Assembly (NCBI RefSeq): GCF_964204645.1
Contig: NC_134026.1
Span: 19,610,650-19,674,649 of the forward strand
DNA from: Tubulanus polymorphus
Lineage: Eukaryota > Nemertea > Palaeonemertea > Tubulaniformes > Tubulanidae
Reading direction: 5' to 3'
DNA: 64,000 nt
A program made the translations under genes and the position numbers. Positions 1 through 14,100 of this stretch are shown here, piece after piece (positions within the stretch are counted from its first letter, which is position 1; every line of letters begins with the position of its first letter). Under the pieces are notes generated by a model. The model saw nothing but the letters and a program-made list of their open reading frames with translations, was not told the DNA's origin and did no database searches.

Positions 1-356
1 GTTTTTTTTAACTCCATTTAAGAAACAACTCCTCAACAGATCCAGATGGTATAACATCTTCCCTGAAATGGATCCACTCAATGGCACTTCTGATAAAGAA
101 GGGTCCTTGGTGTTGTGGGGTTCGACTTCGAGGGTCTTCGTAACATTTTCTTTTTATATATAGGGATACTGGTGTCATCCATCCTGCGTCACCCACCACA
201 CAGGACAGGAATCAGGGCACAGCAGTACAGTGCCAGGGCAGGGAAGGTCGGTGACCTTAATTGATACACTAGTCTAGTATCTAGCCTTTGTTCCTCAAAC
301 AACGACTACGTTGTAGGGGACCGTAACAACGTCTGGTATTCAGACTACACGCTGTG
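1..356. other. No gene recognised
   Basis: I see no recognisable coding exon or element here. A 63-codon open frame on the minus strand (8-199) has no family I know and no convincing splice context. The stretch ends where the first copy of a dispersed repeat with tRNA-like content begins. Confidence 0.4.
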
Positions 357-712
357 GGTACTCGTACGGACCTGTACGGATTACTCTGGAGGCTATTCGT
401 ACGGAACTAGGAACTGAACACTAATAACTGTCGACGCTGATTGGCTGATAAACGCTTCGCATGCGCACAGAGTGCGATTCAAGGGAAGTGTAGAGAATAG
501 AGTTAGAGAAAAATAGAGCGGATTGAGCGAGACTCGAATGCGGGCCAACAAATTACTAGCACAGCATCCATCATACCACTAGACCACCGAGCTCGCTGAC
601 ATGACAGTCGGCCGAATGTTTTAACTAGATACAGCCTCACCTTACCCTAACCCAATCCCGTCCCGTACGAATAATTCCAGACAGAGTAATCCGTACGAAT
701 AGCTTCCGGAAT
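357..712 (-). repeat. Dispersed repeat R1, copy 1, with tRNA-derived core
   Basis: This is a 0.36 kb repeat matching 28135-28491. Both ends carry related inverted blocks built around GTACGGATTACTC and ATTCGTACGG. On the minus strand, positions about 520-600 read as a degraded tRNA: a GGTGGTCTAGTGG A-box-like stretch is followed by a B-box-like TTCGAGTC, and the flanking sequences pair like an acceptor stem. The 3' part is CCCTAA-like (CTTACCCTAACCC). A related core, without the tRNA-like part, was the target of the DIRS-like element at 29618. The repeat could be a SINE or a non-autonomous DNA element with tRNA cargo; the inverted ends favour the second reading. Confidence 0.65.
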
Positions 713-1775
713 TGTAATTAAAATGTTTTCCTCGATATTATCAAAGGTCTTCCTTAAGAAAGTAAAAGAAAGCCGGATTGAAATAATAATAGTACACACT
801 TTGTCTTTAGTATTCATCTCATCTACAGACACTACCAGTACCAGTGACTACGACTAAATTACACAGTGTCAGTGCATTCCAACTGTCCATCCAATCCTCC
901 GACGCAACAAGAACAAACCAATCCGAAGAAAGTAACGTTTAACGAAAATGTGATCATCGACAGACACTGAGAAGTTTATCGGGCTTTGGAAAGCGTAGTA
1001 TCACACCAGCCGATATCGGATAGATTACAGATTATAGATTCTACACTACTAAATACGAACGACCCACACAGCTTTTTGAAAACTTTTTTTCAATTCAATT
1101 CAATCTAATGATAGATGTCGCCACCAGACGGTACTGTAGAACAAGAAGACGAAGAAGGCGCTACTACTGTCACTTTCTAAAAAGAAAAACTTTTCAGGTG
1201 TGTCGTCGATTTCTGCCATTTAAGAAATGAACGTTTAACTGACCAGATGGACGATGTTTTAGCAAGAGTGGTTTGGGGCCCGTCTCGTCGAATTGTTTAG
1301 TCTCAGTAGACTTAAGTCTAAGAAGTCGTAGACTATCGTTTAAAATAAAATTTTCATAAACAAGTTGTGCTATTTACCAACTGAAAACGAGACAAGTTAT
1401 GTGGGAACTTAATGCAGGCCCTTGTGTTTACTCTATGGCTATGGAAAATCAGAAAATGGTCCCACGAAGAAAGATTTTCCTTCTATTTTTGATTTGAGGC
1501 TATAGTATTGTCTCGAAGCTAATATTTTGATAATGGTAACCACAGGGAGTTGTCACTTTCCAGATGACGCATTGCTTATGGCCACTACATACTTAAGAGC
1601 AATCTTTATAAAAACACTTGTCAATGGTATTGAGGTTATCTTATTAGTTTGAATGGGCCTACATTGCCTGATCTGGTCAGCGATGTTTAGTAATTTGTGG
1701 GTATGGAAAAGGTATGAAAAATAATATTAGACAACTCTAGAGAACCCTGTTGGTAAGGAACTAATGATTCACCTG
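713..1775. other. SSX2IP: Upstream region of SSX2IP; no coding exon recognised
   Basis: The first coding exon of SSX2IP is preceded by a clear splice acceptor, so a non-coding 5' exon and promoter must lie upstream, probably here or further left. I could not identify that exon. A purine-rich stretch near 1140-1190 is followed by a CAG/GT junction, but nothing confirms that it is transcribed. Confidence 0.3.
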
Positions 1776-2128
1776 GGTCCTTACCGAGATGATGTAATTT
1801 ACCGAGATCAACGGAGATCAACCGAGATGACCTGAAATATAGCATATTTATTTATTCCTTATCGATTTTAACACTTGAAATCATGTTATATCAGTAATAA
1901 ATACCTTCTAGAGTCATATTTTACATATTTTTCCGGATATTTTGTAAAAAAAATTTTGACTTCAAATACGTAACGGTAACATGAAAAGTTATTTTTCTAC
2001 AAAAATATCCGACAAAATATGACTCCAGCAGGCATTTATTACTGATATATTATGATTTCAAGTGTTAAAATCGATAAGTTATATTTCATTTCATCTCGGT
2101 AAAATACGTCCTCTCGGTAATGAGGACC
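1776..2128. mobile_element. Foldback MITE with 10-bp target duplication, Mutator-like
   Basis: The element starts GGTCC and ends GGACC, and long arms fold on each other over almost its full length (for example 1825-1945 against 1995-2100). It is flanked on both sides by the same 10 bases, GATTCACCTG (1766-1775 and 2129-2138). Long inverted repeats with a 9-11 bp target duplication are typical of Mutator-like elements; that family assignment is inference. It sits about 50 bp before the acceptor of the first coding exon of SSX2IP, so it lies in the last part of the 5' UTR intron. Confidence 0.75.
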
Positions 2129-2194
2129 GATTCACCTGGCTCGTGCAGCATTTAACATTGAATTATTTTTTCTCCAGGTTTCAATGAGATAACA

Positions 2195-5100
2195 ATGGGA
2201 GATTGGAACATTCTACAGCGTGAGGCCGAAGACGATAACGCGTTTCTCACGATGTGCTTATCGAAGAGTCAAACGCCGTCCCTTCACGTTAAACGCAATA
2301 TGGCGTTGACTGGCCAGCTCGCATTTTCGCCGTCGCAAAAGAAAGATTGTCGCGGCGAACGGTTTTGTACGATCGACAACGTCAACGAAAGAATGCTGTA
2401 TCTAAACCAGGTAGATATTTTTCATGCATTGCGCAAAATTTGCCTCCCTATAATTACTGCAGACTTGGCGTACATCTGACTTCATGGAACTGTCTAGGTA
2501 TAGGCCTAAATGATTTATTTTTTACTAAATCAAAGATGGCTGAACAGTGGCCATCTATGCAATGAATTTTCTTCTCGGACCTTTCTTTCTGCACTGTATA
2601 TGTTGGGGTATATAAATCTGCTCATTGCAGATGTTTCTAGTTTTATGATAATAATAGAATGGGGAAAATATTGAAAAAAATCAGGGAATTTGACAGATTT
2701 TGAAAAAAATAACCTGGAAAACTCAGGGGATTTGTATATGCTATTGACCAAGCCTTTCTTTATCGATACATGTTTCATAGAAAATTAATGGATTGTATCA
2801 TTTTAAACCAAGAAATTCCTAGATTTCCCAAGGGAATTTTGTGTGATAACATAAATAAATCAGGGAAACTCACAGAATCAGTGAATTGGCGGAAAGTGGC
2901 CATGCTCCCTTCCAAACGAATGTTAAGATAATTGTCACGATAATTCGTAAGGTTGATGAATCAAATTTTTGCTAAACGACTGATCACGTTTTCAGGAATT
3001 AACTGTCCGCGGTTTCACGTCGATGTATTCAGCTGATGTATTAGATCTCGTCGAAGTCGCCAATACGATGAACGAACTGCTGCAGCTTCATCAGAAAAGT
3101 TCGCGCATCCACGAATCGCTGGAAAATAGGTAATCGACGATTTTGAATTTCTAAAGCCCGTCTAACTCTGGTCGTATAAGATGTGGCCCGATCACCGACT
3201 CCTCAGTTGGGAAATTTCTGTGACATGAGAGTAGTTAAAATAAGATATTAAAACTGGTGGCAGACCAGTCGTAAGCCAATCGGACATGTTCTATTTTTTA
3301 CGACGATCGGATCTTGACCTGAGTGTACTTACGACCGATCATAAGGGCGTAGCCAATGAACAGCGATGAGTATACATCACGTGACTCGGAGGCGGATCCA
3401 GCGTCCTATCTCGAGGGGGTTCCAAATTGTATAAGCGCATTCGCTGTTATGCGGGAGTGCACTTTCTATGTCAAATTACGGCAAAAAAGGGGCACTTGAC
3501 ATCAAACTTTGTGGTTTTCAGGGGCTCTTACTATGCCAAATCATGCCAAACGAGGGCACTTTTACTGGATCTCGAGGGGCACTCTCAGGGCTCGACGGTA
3601 ATCCAGAACCCTTTTTATTAGCCCACTTGGGACTTTAGTCCCAGCGGGCTATTGTGTTCACTTTTCGTCCGTCCATCCTTAGACGGAATCCAGTTATTTT
3701 GGGAAGTTTTGAAGACGCTTCAAGGTAATGTCTTGATATTTGGGTTACACATGTATCTACCCTAGGCACATCTTCAGCCCAAAAACTGGCCCTGTCAGAT
3801 TCAAGATGGCCAACTGGCAGCCATTGTTGTTCGCCAAAATCAGCACTTTTTACACATTTTTGAACTTTTTGAGGGAAATTTTGAAGACGCTTTGATCAAT
3901 TACCTTGCTCTTTCGGATTGGTATAAATCCCCCCCAGGGCCCATCAGCATAACAAAAATTGGGTCGATCGGACTCAAGATGGCCGTCCTGAGACCTTTTT
4001 AGTGCCCAAATTCTGAGTCCTGTAGCTTCCTACTGGTTTACCATTTCTCATTGCAATTTGTGATGGGTATTCTTTGGAAAGCGATGTTTTATACCTGAGA
4101 CGGGTATTTTTCATCAGCCAATTATGACGCAATTGCGGCCATCTTGGTGTCACCAGTACTCATTCGTAAGTGGGAAAAAGTTTTTCCACATTATATTGAT
4201 ACCTAAGCGTATTTTGTTACCACAATCATTTAGAAAGTTGTAGCTCATAACGTGTTCTATGATTGTGGTGAGTTTCAAGGTCATTGGATTTTGTATATGG
4301 CCACCAGGGGGCATTGAATAATGCAATATCTTAGCATTTCTATATTATATTCGTACCTATGCATATTTTGTAACCACAATCAATTGGAAAGTTGTAGCTC
4401 ATGACATCATCTATGATTGTTGCAAGTTTTAAGGACATTAGTTATTCTATATGGTCACCAGGGGCCTTGAATAGTAGAATAACTTAATATTTATTATATT
4501 GGTACCTAGGCATATTTTGTTACCATGATCAATTGCAAAGTTGTAGTTCATGACATGTTCTATGATTGTGGTAAGTTTCGAGGTGATTGGGTTTTGAATA
4601 TGGTCACCAGGGGGCGTTAAATAGTAGAATAACTTAGTATTTCCATATTAAATTGGAAACGGGGCATATTTTGTTATCACAATCAATTACAAAATCGTAG
4701 CTGCTGACATGTTCTATGATTGTGGTGAGTTTCAAGTTCATTGGTTTTTGTATATGGTCACCAGGGGGCGTTGAATATTGAAATTGTTAGATTGTTGAGC
4801 ATTTGGAACCACTTCCCAAGTGGGCATGGTCTCCCTGGACCCCTAGTTCTACTCTGTCTGGATTGTGATAAATAGAAACTGCTAAGCGTTATTTACTTTG
4901 GTATGAAAAAGTGCGAAAAGTATGTGAAAAATCCTGTGCTAAGGTTTTATAGACTGAGTATCAAAGTTATCCCTAGGGTAAATTCTTAATCTGGGTGACA
5001 AACACTATAGTTACAATGAGAAACCATGGTTGTAACTGACAAATTTCAAAATGTTCCCAGGGGATTTTTTGCTTCGACATCTATGAAACCCAGCCCTGGT

Positions 5101-8100
5101 ATTTTATCATGAAATAATGTGAAAAAGCCGGTTTGTAAGATCGGAGTGAAAATTCGCTCTAGGCCCTGTATTCAACCAACTCATTTCAATGTCACTGCGT
5201 TGGTGCAAATTTCATTGTTTTTCGCCGCTTTTTGATAAGTCATTCTCTCATATTTTACAGACAGTTGAGACTGGAAAACGATCGCGATCATCAGGAACAG
5301 GCGTATCAGAGACTGAAAGACAACGTCGAACAGTGCGAACGCGACTTGCAAACGAAGAAGGAAAAGGAGCGACAACTCGGCCTGAAAGTGAAACAGCTTA
5401 CTTCAAAACTGAAATCGGAAAAGGAGGAGGTACCGCTTACGCAATACGATCTACAAATATTGACATATTATTATTCTATGAAGTTTTGGTACAGTAGCGT
5501 GTTCAGGCTGCATCCCCACTTGCCAGGGGTCTGGTATCGCTCCCAAACTCACTCACCAACGCCCTGGCCTCGCTTAATTTCATTGCTGGCGCTTTAAGGC
5601 CGGCTTATGTCGTCAAGCAACGCGATGCCTACCGATGCAACCAGGTTTATTGCTGATTAGCGGCCTACGAGCGGCCACCAGTTGCTGCTCTATGGGTTCG
5701 ACATAAGCCGGCTTGCGATGGCAACTCGTCGCCTACCGACTCGTCGCAGGCTAGTTGACTTAGTTAGAATTAGTTAGTTTAATGATCATAATCAAATGAG
5801 ATGATTGTCAATGAACAAAGAATTAGAAGAAAAACAATAAGTTTTTATATTGTAACTAGAGTTACAAAAATATTTACAGGAAAACAGTGCAGAAAACAAG
5901 TACCATACTATACACATATCATTTCAAACATCAAATTAAATGTAATATTCAAACCCCAATTTAACGTACTTCTTTAATCCATTAGACGCCGCGACTTCAT
6001 ATTTATGTTCCAGAATAACAAAAATTGAATTGGCCAATTGAATTTGCATACAAAGATTATTAGAGATGCAGTGTGTGAAAACCACTGAAAATGATGCATT
6101 ACAACCATTGGTTATTTTGAAGATAATTATACAGGCTTTCCATCGCTGTATAGATTTGGTCGATCATCGGTCAAAAGTTTGACCTTTGGCCCCTCAAACT
6201 ATGGGTGGCGCTATAGCACAACGGACGTTCTGCGGAGATACAAGTCCGATGTCGACGGACATTCTATTGTCTAATGGGTTAAAATGATTTTTCAAGGGAA
6301 TGAATAGTCATCTAGAGATGAATTTCAGAGAAACGTAAAATTGAAAGAGATTTCTTTTCCATCGTCAGGTGAAACGGCTCAATTCGGTGATGCACCACCG
6401 CAACGTTCAATATCAACACGAATTGAAGAAGAAAGAGCGCGAAGCCCTGAAAATAAAGGACCGCCTACATCAAGCTTTAATGGACAAAAAACAAGAGAAG
6501 AGAATTGGTAAGAATAGAAATACAGTCAGCCTCCGATATACCGCCCAAATCAGTGCAGAACGACTTTGGCGGAAAAGAGAGTATGGCGGTGTATCGGGGG
6601 TGTTTTACTATGTGTTTGTATTGAGATGTACATTGAGGTAACCTGGCAGTAAATGGCAGTCGGGGTGGCGGTAGGCCTATATGGGAGGCCAGTATATCGG
6701 GGTGGTTCATTGTATACACTTCGAAATTTTGAATGAAGAATTCGCAAGGATAAACACTCCTTGAAATCAAATTAGGCCTACATTAGTTCATTTTCAAATA
6801 TTATACTCTTAAGAGTGAAATTCTAAACAAGAAGAGGGTCAGCACTTATCACTTTAGAAGAGTATCTTTAGTTGACCTCTGTAAATAGCTTAATTTTGAA
6901 TTTGAAATCTTCGTCGTTGATATTGTTAAATTCCTCTGTATTTACAGGAATGCAAATTTTAAACTCGCTCCAGCGAGTCGATGGCAAGCGAGGCACATGG
7001 AAAACTAGTTCAAGGTATGGTTGTTTACATCAAGCCGTCTAGCATGTCTGCACGCTCTCGTCATCAACAACTGACAACTCAACACGTTAGGTGTGAAAGA
7101 CAATACCAGTTGGTGCCTAAAACTGCGTTTAATGGTATCTGTTTCATAACCATGCAACATGTTTCATAGCCGGTTTGGCCTATAAGTGGATCACCTAATG
7201 GATGACCCCCTTATCCAGTAAATTACCACATGCATAAGACCCCCTTATCTAGTTAATTTCCCCATATGCATAAGACACCCTTATCTAGTTAATTACCCCA
7301 TATCCATAAGACCCATTATCCAGGAAGAAAGACACTCTAAATATTTGGATGGATATATGAAAGCTGCGGGTACTGGAGTTTGTAATGGGTAGTGTAGTGT
7401 GATCTGTGTGCATTTGTGGCCAGCACACAGATCACATTGTTCAATGGGGTTTGGTCCAGGACTCGCGAGATTTTCAACAACGTGGAAGTAACGTGTAATA
7501 TATGATGACTTGAATTGCATGACTACCTACCACCCCTCATTATTGTTGGAAAACTAAACGCTCGGCACTGACTAAAAATTAGTAATAACATTTTAGAAAT
7601 GGCCAGAATTTTAACTTAGGTTGTATCTCATTTTTATTTTACAATTGCGATTGGTATTAATTTTTTTTAAACGGCCGTTAAGGCTTCATGTTTCGTCTGC
7701 AATTCACTGCAAATAGTTACGCAACTACGCACATTTCAGTGTTTTTGGCAGCTGTTCACTCAATCGGCACCGTTCGTGACTAGCTTCACTGCGGAATTAT
7801 CATTAATTAACATCGCCATATCACATCATCAACTTATATTGTGCCTTAAAACCCTAACAGCCAAAATAATTGAAATGCACACACGATTTCTATCATTGAA
7901 AATTGAGAGAGTGGCCATGTTTGTGTTCTGCTGCTTCGCGTAAATCCAGCACGGTGGCGGAACTGCGCGGAGTGGGGCCGATACGTCTAGTTAATTACCC
8001 CATATCCATAAGACCCCTTATCTAGTTAATTACCCCATATCCATAAGATCCCTTATCTTGTTAATTACCCCATATCCATAAGACCCCTGATCTAGTTAAT

Positions 8101-11100
8101 TACCCCATATCCATAAGACCCCTTATCTAGTTAATTACCCCATATCCATAAGACCCCTTATCTAGTTAATTACCCCATATCCATAAGACCCCCTTATCTA
8201 GTTAATTACCCCATATCCATAAGATCCCTTATCTTGTTAATTACCCCATATCCATAAGACCCCTTATCTAGTTAATTTCCCCATATGCATAAGACCCCCT
8301 TATCTAGTTAATTACCCCATATCCATAAGACCTCCTTATCTAGTTAATTACCCCATATCCATAAGAGACTTAGTTGTGAGTTGTTGATTTCATTAGATTA
8401 TTTCTCAGTTGATACTTCGACAAATTTGCGAACTCTCAGATAAGAGACATTCATCGAGTTTGAGAGATCAATATAAGAAATTACTGGTGTATTTAATTTT
8501 CACTTACCAGCTAACCACTGTCACAATAAAACCAGGCCCTCGATATTATAGGTTATTAGCTAATATGCATCACTGCGACATTTAAGGTAGGCTCCTTTTC
8601 TACTGATCTTCGAATATATATTTGAAACACTTGAAATAAATCTATGAAGATGGGTAGTATGATTCTACCCGAAATGTCAGATTGATGAATATTTGCTATT
8701 AGGCACTGCACGTCTGGTGTTGTATATGCACTAGACTGCACGATTAGTCTAAATCGATAATCAAAAACCATGAGGTAACGAAATAGTACATGTAGCAGGA
8801 TGGCTACTTAACTCGAAATCAGAGAAAACTCGGGGAATTTTCTTAAGAAAAGTCAGGGAATAATCGGAGAATTTAGTAATGAGTAAGCTAAAAAAAACAA
8901 TCAGGGATAAGTCAGGGAAATATGTTGAGATTGCTATATTGCGCATATATGATCAAACAGGTTCCGTATATGTCTTACCGGTGTGTATTTGACTATGTTA
9001 ATTGATTGGATTCTTAGCAGATCAAGTCAGACATTGTCAAGGGAAAAACCAAGTCAAATAAGAGTGGCCACCCTGATGTAGTTTGTACCTTATTTTCAGA
9101 CATGAAGAAGAGATGTACACACTGATTATCAATAATTATGAAGAGAAACAGAAAGAATTACGTGTGGAAAATCATCAACTACGTCAGAGTTTGAAAGACG
9201 TGCAGAATGAACTTATCAACGTGCTCAACTCAAAGTTCTCGCCTACCAAGTCGCCGAACACTTCACAGGTACAAGATCCACAGATTTATATTGAAAATTG
9301 TGATTCTGATTTAAAAAGACACACCATTATGCAAGGTCACAGATGTTCTTTCTCTACGCTCCGACTAACAGAATCTGCTCACCATTAGAAAATACAGACT
9401 AGAATCATTTGGTGGAAGATCTTTCTACGTGCATGCTCCCGTTATTTGGAACTCGCTCCCATCTTATCTTCGATCTCTAGACAGCTTCGCAGCATTTAAA
9501 ACCGGACTTAAAACATTTCTTTTTACCCGTCGCTTCTGTACCGCTGGGGAGCGCCTTTGAACACTGATTATTGTGAAATCGGCGCTATACAAATATGAAC
9601 ATTCATTCATTCATTCATTCATTCTTTCCTCCTTTATGTACATTGGGACTCATCCAGAAATTGAAACGTTATTCCTTCTTTTTACTGACAGTGTCCATTG
9701 GGATATACTCAAAGGATCCCCCTCCTAAGATCCTCTCCTCACGGCCTTTGGCCCCTCAGGCTTTGCCAATGAGCGACTTGCTTTTTAGCCTTTACTTAAG
9801 ATTTTGCAAAGATTCTTTAGAAAGATAATATTCATCTGTATATCCAGTCAACTCAGTCCTAATGATGCTGAGTAATGGAGGAGTCTACCCTACATACATT
9901 GAGGAATGATCATTTCTTACCTAATATCTTGCAAGAACATATATTAACATAGGTCTTATGTTTTTCCTTTCCCCTAAGTAATGACTTTTGTTGAATCTTT
10001 TTAGTAGGGTCTATGGTATTAAGTATATTTGACTTTGTTCGTATTTAATTTAGATCTGAAACCGTTTAAATCTACTCGGATTACAATGCTGCGTTATAAT
10101 CACATCTTTGAGCATTGCCTTTAGGCTTGCACTATATCCCTCATCTTTGAAAATTTATGTGAACATTGATAATGAAAATGATAATTTTTTGTAAGATTTA
10201 TATAATAATATAGATTAATTTCATTAGGCCTATATATTATAGATGTATTTATCAAATGGAAACGCATTTTTTATTCAGAATCTTAATGACACGCTGGACG
10301 ACTGCGATGACATCAGCGAAGCGACGACATCGGCGTCTCATTCGCTCGACACGTTATCCGACGGCCACTTTCAAATGCCGTACGAAATAGTCAAGGAGGG
10401 TATCGAAAAAAGCCTGAAAGAAAAGTGTCGTCTGCTCAAAGAACATATCAGAAATTTGCATTCAGAAAGTCAGAAAGGTGAATAACTGCTACGATTAATA
10501 TAGTTTATTATATCCTGTGTCTCAATATGAATATCATTTTCCCCGAATCATTTTTGCAATGATCACATCTGAGGCTTCAACAAAGAATCTAATGAATTAA
10601 AAACTGTCAAATCCCTTTCACTCATGTATCATTGCTCCATTCAAGAACTAAGCTGTGTACTAATTGAATCATTTAAACCTTATTCGAATTTCACTCTGTG
10701 GAGAAGACATATTAGTCATTACATATTAAGATATAAGCTAGTTTGAAAGCCCATTTAACAACTTATATAGCATGAAAATTTAAGAATACTGTACTTTTAG
10801 TCTAAGTTATGACTCAGGAATTCATCCAGCATGGGTCGTGATGAGCTTCCTCCACTGTCACGACAAAGCTCAAAAGATCTAGTAGTTTCTGATCGGAAGA
10901 GCAGATCGAGTAGTTGATCGATTTCATTTATTGGTTTCTAGGTTCGGTCGAATCGTCTCCACAGTCTTGTGATAACGATAGTAAATGGAAACAGCAGATC
11001 GATGAACTGACGGAAAAAGTCAATCATTACGACAGTATTATACAGCAACAAGAGGATCTTATATTGGTACGTGTGTACCCCGGTATTTAGATTATCAGGG

Positions 11101-14100
11101 TGGGCCCTTCCCTGGGAATCGGGGAAAAGTCTGGGAATAGTCAAGGAATTTTGTAAAGAAAAAAGCTAAAGAATCAGGGAAAGCTCAGGGAAATTTGTTT
11201 ATGTTGCTAGATTGCGTATAGAACCAAAAAGTTTCCGTCTTTGTCTTACATATTTAACCTTACAGGGACATCGCTTGCAAAACATAACCATTGCAGCTTA
11301 TGGAAGAAACCCTCAAAGATCGTGGAATTTGATCCTTATCGAGGGAATTTTAGATCTCTTATTGCTAATGATATGACATAGTAAACCGTGCTTAATCCAG
11401 ATCATTTGGGACCATTGAATCATTCTTGCCTATGGGAAATCTGTGTTCAAATAGATTTATGAATAGTTAGACCATAGATAATATTTTGCATACAGTTCTC
11501 AGTTAAGTAAGTTCTCGACTATAGATAACAAAAAAATATTGGTCAAACTGATCTCGGTCGGGCAGGTTTGACAATTTAATTTTATCTCTAAATTCTATTT
11601 TGAAATCACAGTCACTGCAGAACGGCTCGGCGAACAATACTCTTCAGAATTCGATTCTCAGCGATTCGAATTACCTCGAGGAGCAGACGGCGTTCGCCGA
11701 TGCGAAACGATTGTTTTATGAACAAAAAGCTCACTTCGAAGAGGAACGAAAGAACTTCACGGAGGCGGCGATTCGCCTCGGTAGAGAGGTACTGTGTTCA
11801 TCAAAATTTCTGCTTCAAAAGTTCATTTGATGGGGCGAGTGGTTGATGCTTCCAACGAAAATAGCTCCTGTCAAAATGAAAGTGGGCACCATTGAAAAAC
11901 TGGTATTTTGGTAGAACTCCACGGTCAGTTTTGGATGACGCCCCACCCAGTTGATTAGGTTGAGATACAGAATTTGTGCATTTGGTCACAATAGATAGAT
12001 TGAACCACATCACATAGACACGGCATGACCATTGAGTCATTTTGGAAATACATGCGGAGTCTTCGATGAAACACTCGGCCCTTGTGACATTAATATAAAA
12101 TCTTATATGAAAAAATGTATAAGATATATATTCTGAAATGTTTCCTTGAGCTATTAGATTATGCAGCCTTTCTACTACATATATGATATCCTAATAATAG
12201 TTACCTTCAGGAATACATTGGTTTTGTGTTTTGATAAGGAATAGATTCAGTGGATAATGCTCTTGATTTTACAAATTATCAATGAACGTAGAACAATTGT
12301 TTTGATGTAACTTACAGCCGTGTTGGTAGAAACTTCATACTTTTTTCAGAGAAAATCGTTCGAGGACGAAAAAGCATCTTTCCTGCAGCAACAGTTCATG
12401 CATATGACGCCGTTTACCAAGCAGCGAAGCCATTCGCAGTCGAAAATAGTGATGACTAGTAAATCGATTCCACCCACCGGATCCACGACGAAATCTAAAT
12501 CAAGCAGTAAGTTTATGTTTCCTTTCATATTGAATTTCTTCATTGCTCAATGACAAATGGTATGCAGTGGCTTTTACATGTTCACTTGAAAGACCTCACC
12601 GTGTTTAGAATTTTACCTCATGTAGTTAATTGACTACATGTATGTGTAAAAGAAAAAGTTTCCATCATTGTACTAAATCCTCGAAATTTGCGATGAGAAA
12701 TTCTGATTTAGCTTGTACAGTGAACCATGCGTAAACGAGGTGTTACAGGGTTCAACCGAGTTAGAAATCCAATTTTTAAGAACTGATGTTTTTCCAAGAG
12801 TGAGAAGCAAAAAATGGGACCCATCATTTTCTCTTACTTATCCGACTGACACTGATCTTACTTATGCATGGTTTACTCTGCCCTGTCTTTAGAGCAGGTC
12901 GTGTGCACTTTCGGCACGTCACTTTAAGGCGGCCATTAAATCACCCATGATTTTGCTTTGCTGTGCTCACATGATTCTCCTGTCCTCCGCACAGGTTCAC
13001 AAGCCGGTCCGAGGTTAGTTCCGTCCACGCCAAACTTTTCACCCGCCCCGAAAGGTCTACATTCAAACGAAAAAACTCCATCCACGCTTGATCTCTATCG
13101 AACTATTGGATTGGTGTCCGAGGAGCAGAAAGAGTAAGTTTCTAATACTGTTAACACTCAGTTTTCATCAAATGATCAATAATTGCTTTAATTGCTCGAA
13201 ATTCATAGTTAAAATTACTGGTGTATGTATTTTGAGGGCCAATTTCAGGCACCAACCATTTTTCAGGCAATAATTGGACAATAAGGAATGAGGGATCTTG
13301 TCATTTTCTTTGCCAAAAAAAATATATCTTAGTGTAGATTGAGGCTTATGATAATGAAATATCTCAAAAGAGGCAATGGCAGAAGACCATGAAATACGAG
13401 ATATCTCGAATTGGCAATTGTGGGATACTTTGAGTACGAGATAGTTTCTAGCTTAAAAGTTAGACTAATTCATGAATTAATCACACATTCAGAGCTGCCA
13501 ACATTGCCAACAGTGTTTTCGGTAAGAAAAACTGATTTGATTTGTTGAATATGAAATATGTTACTGAGGGACTCGCCTTTGATTACTGATTAATTTTAAA
13601 AATTCTTGCGCATATTTTGATAAAAAATTGCTGAAGAAAATTCAATTTGTTACTGATAGCACTTGCAGAGGTTGGCAGCCCAAAACATTATGCTCTACCG
13701 GCATCAATCAGTCAGTATCCTGCTTCATAAAACAATTCCTGGCAAAAACCTAGATAACGCTATGGTTTACTTGATATCTCGATCGTTCAAATTCATTATT
13801 TTGTTTTAGTAGAATAGCCACACTCTGAAAATTATTCAGAATTTTAGAAATCAAATCAAATTTGATTTATCAATTTTTAGTTAGAATTTGCTCTTAATTT
13901 CGTAAAATTCTGCATACAGTGGGTTTTAAACTTATACCAATTTGTTTTTATTGTTTTTGTTTTTGTTTTTTTGTAGAAACAAGCCCGCTTCAAAACATAA
14001 ACTAGATGGCTCGGCGACGACTACGTTCATCTACCACCGTAAGAACTCGAACGAATCGAGGAATTCGTCCCGCCTAACGACTCCTTCGAACAGTTCGCGA

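Noticed and set aside
5181-5597. Overlapping plus-strand frames of 102 and 121 codons
   Set aside because: Only 5261-5429 in one frame is real (SSX2IP exon 3); the rest is intron read-through.
7986-8366. Regular array that could suggest a CRISPR
   Set aside because: Units follow head to tail with no unique spacers, and the window is eukaryotic; it is a minisatellite.
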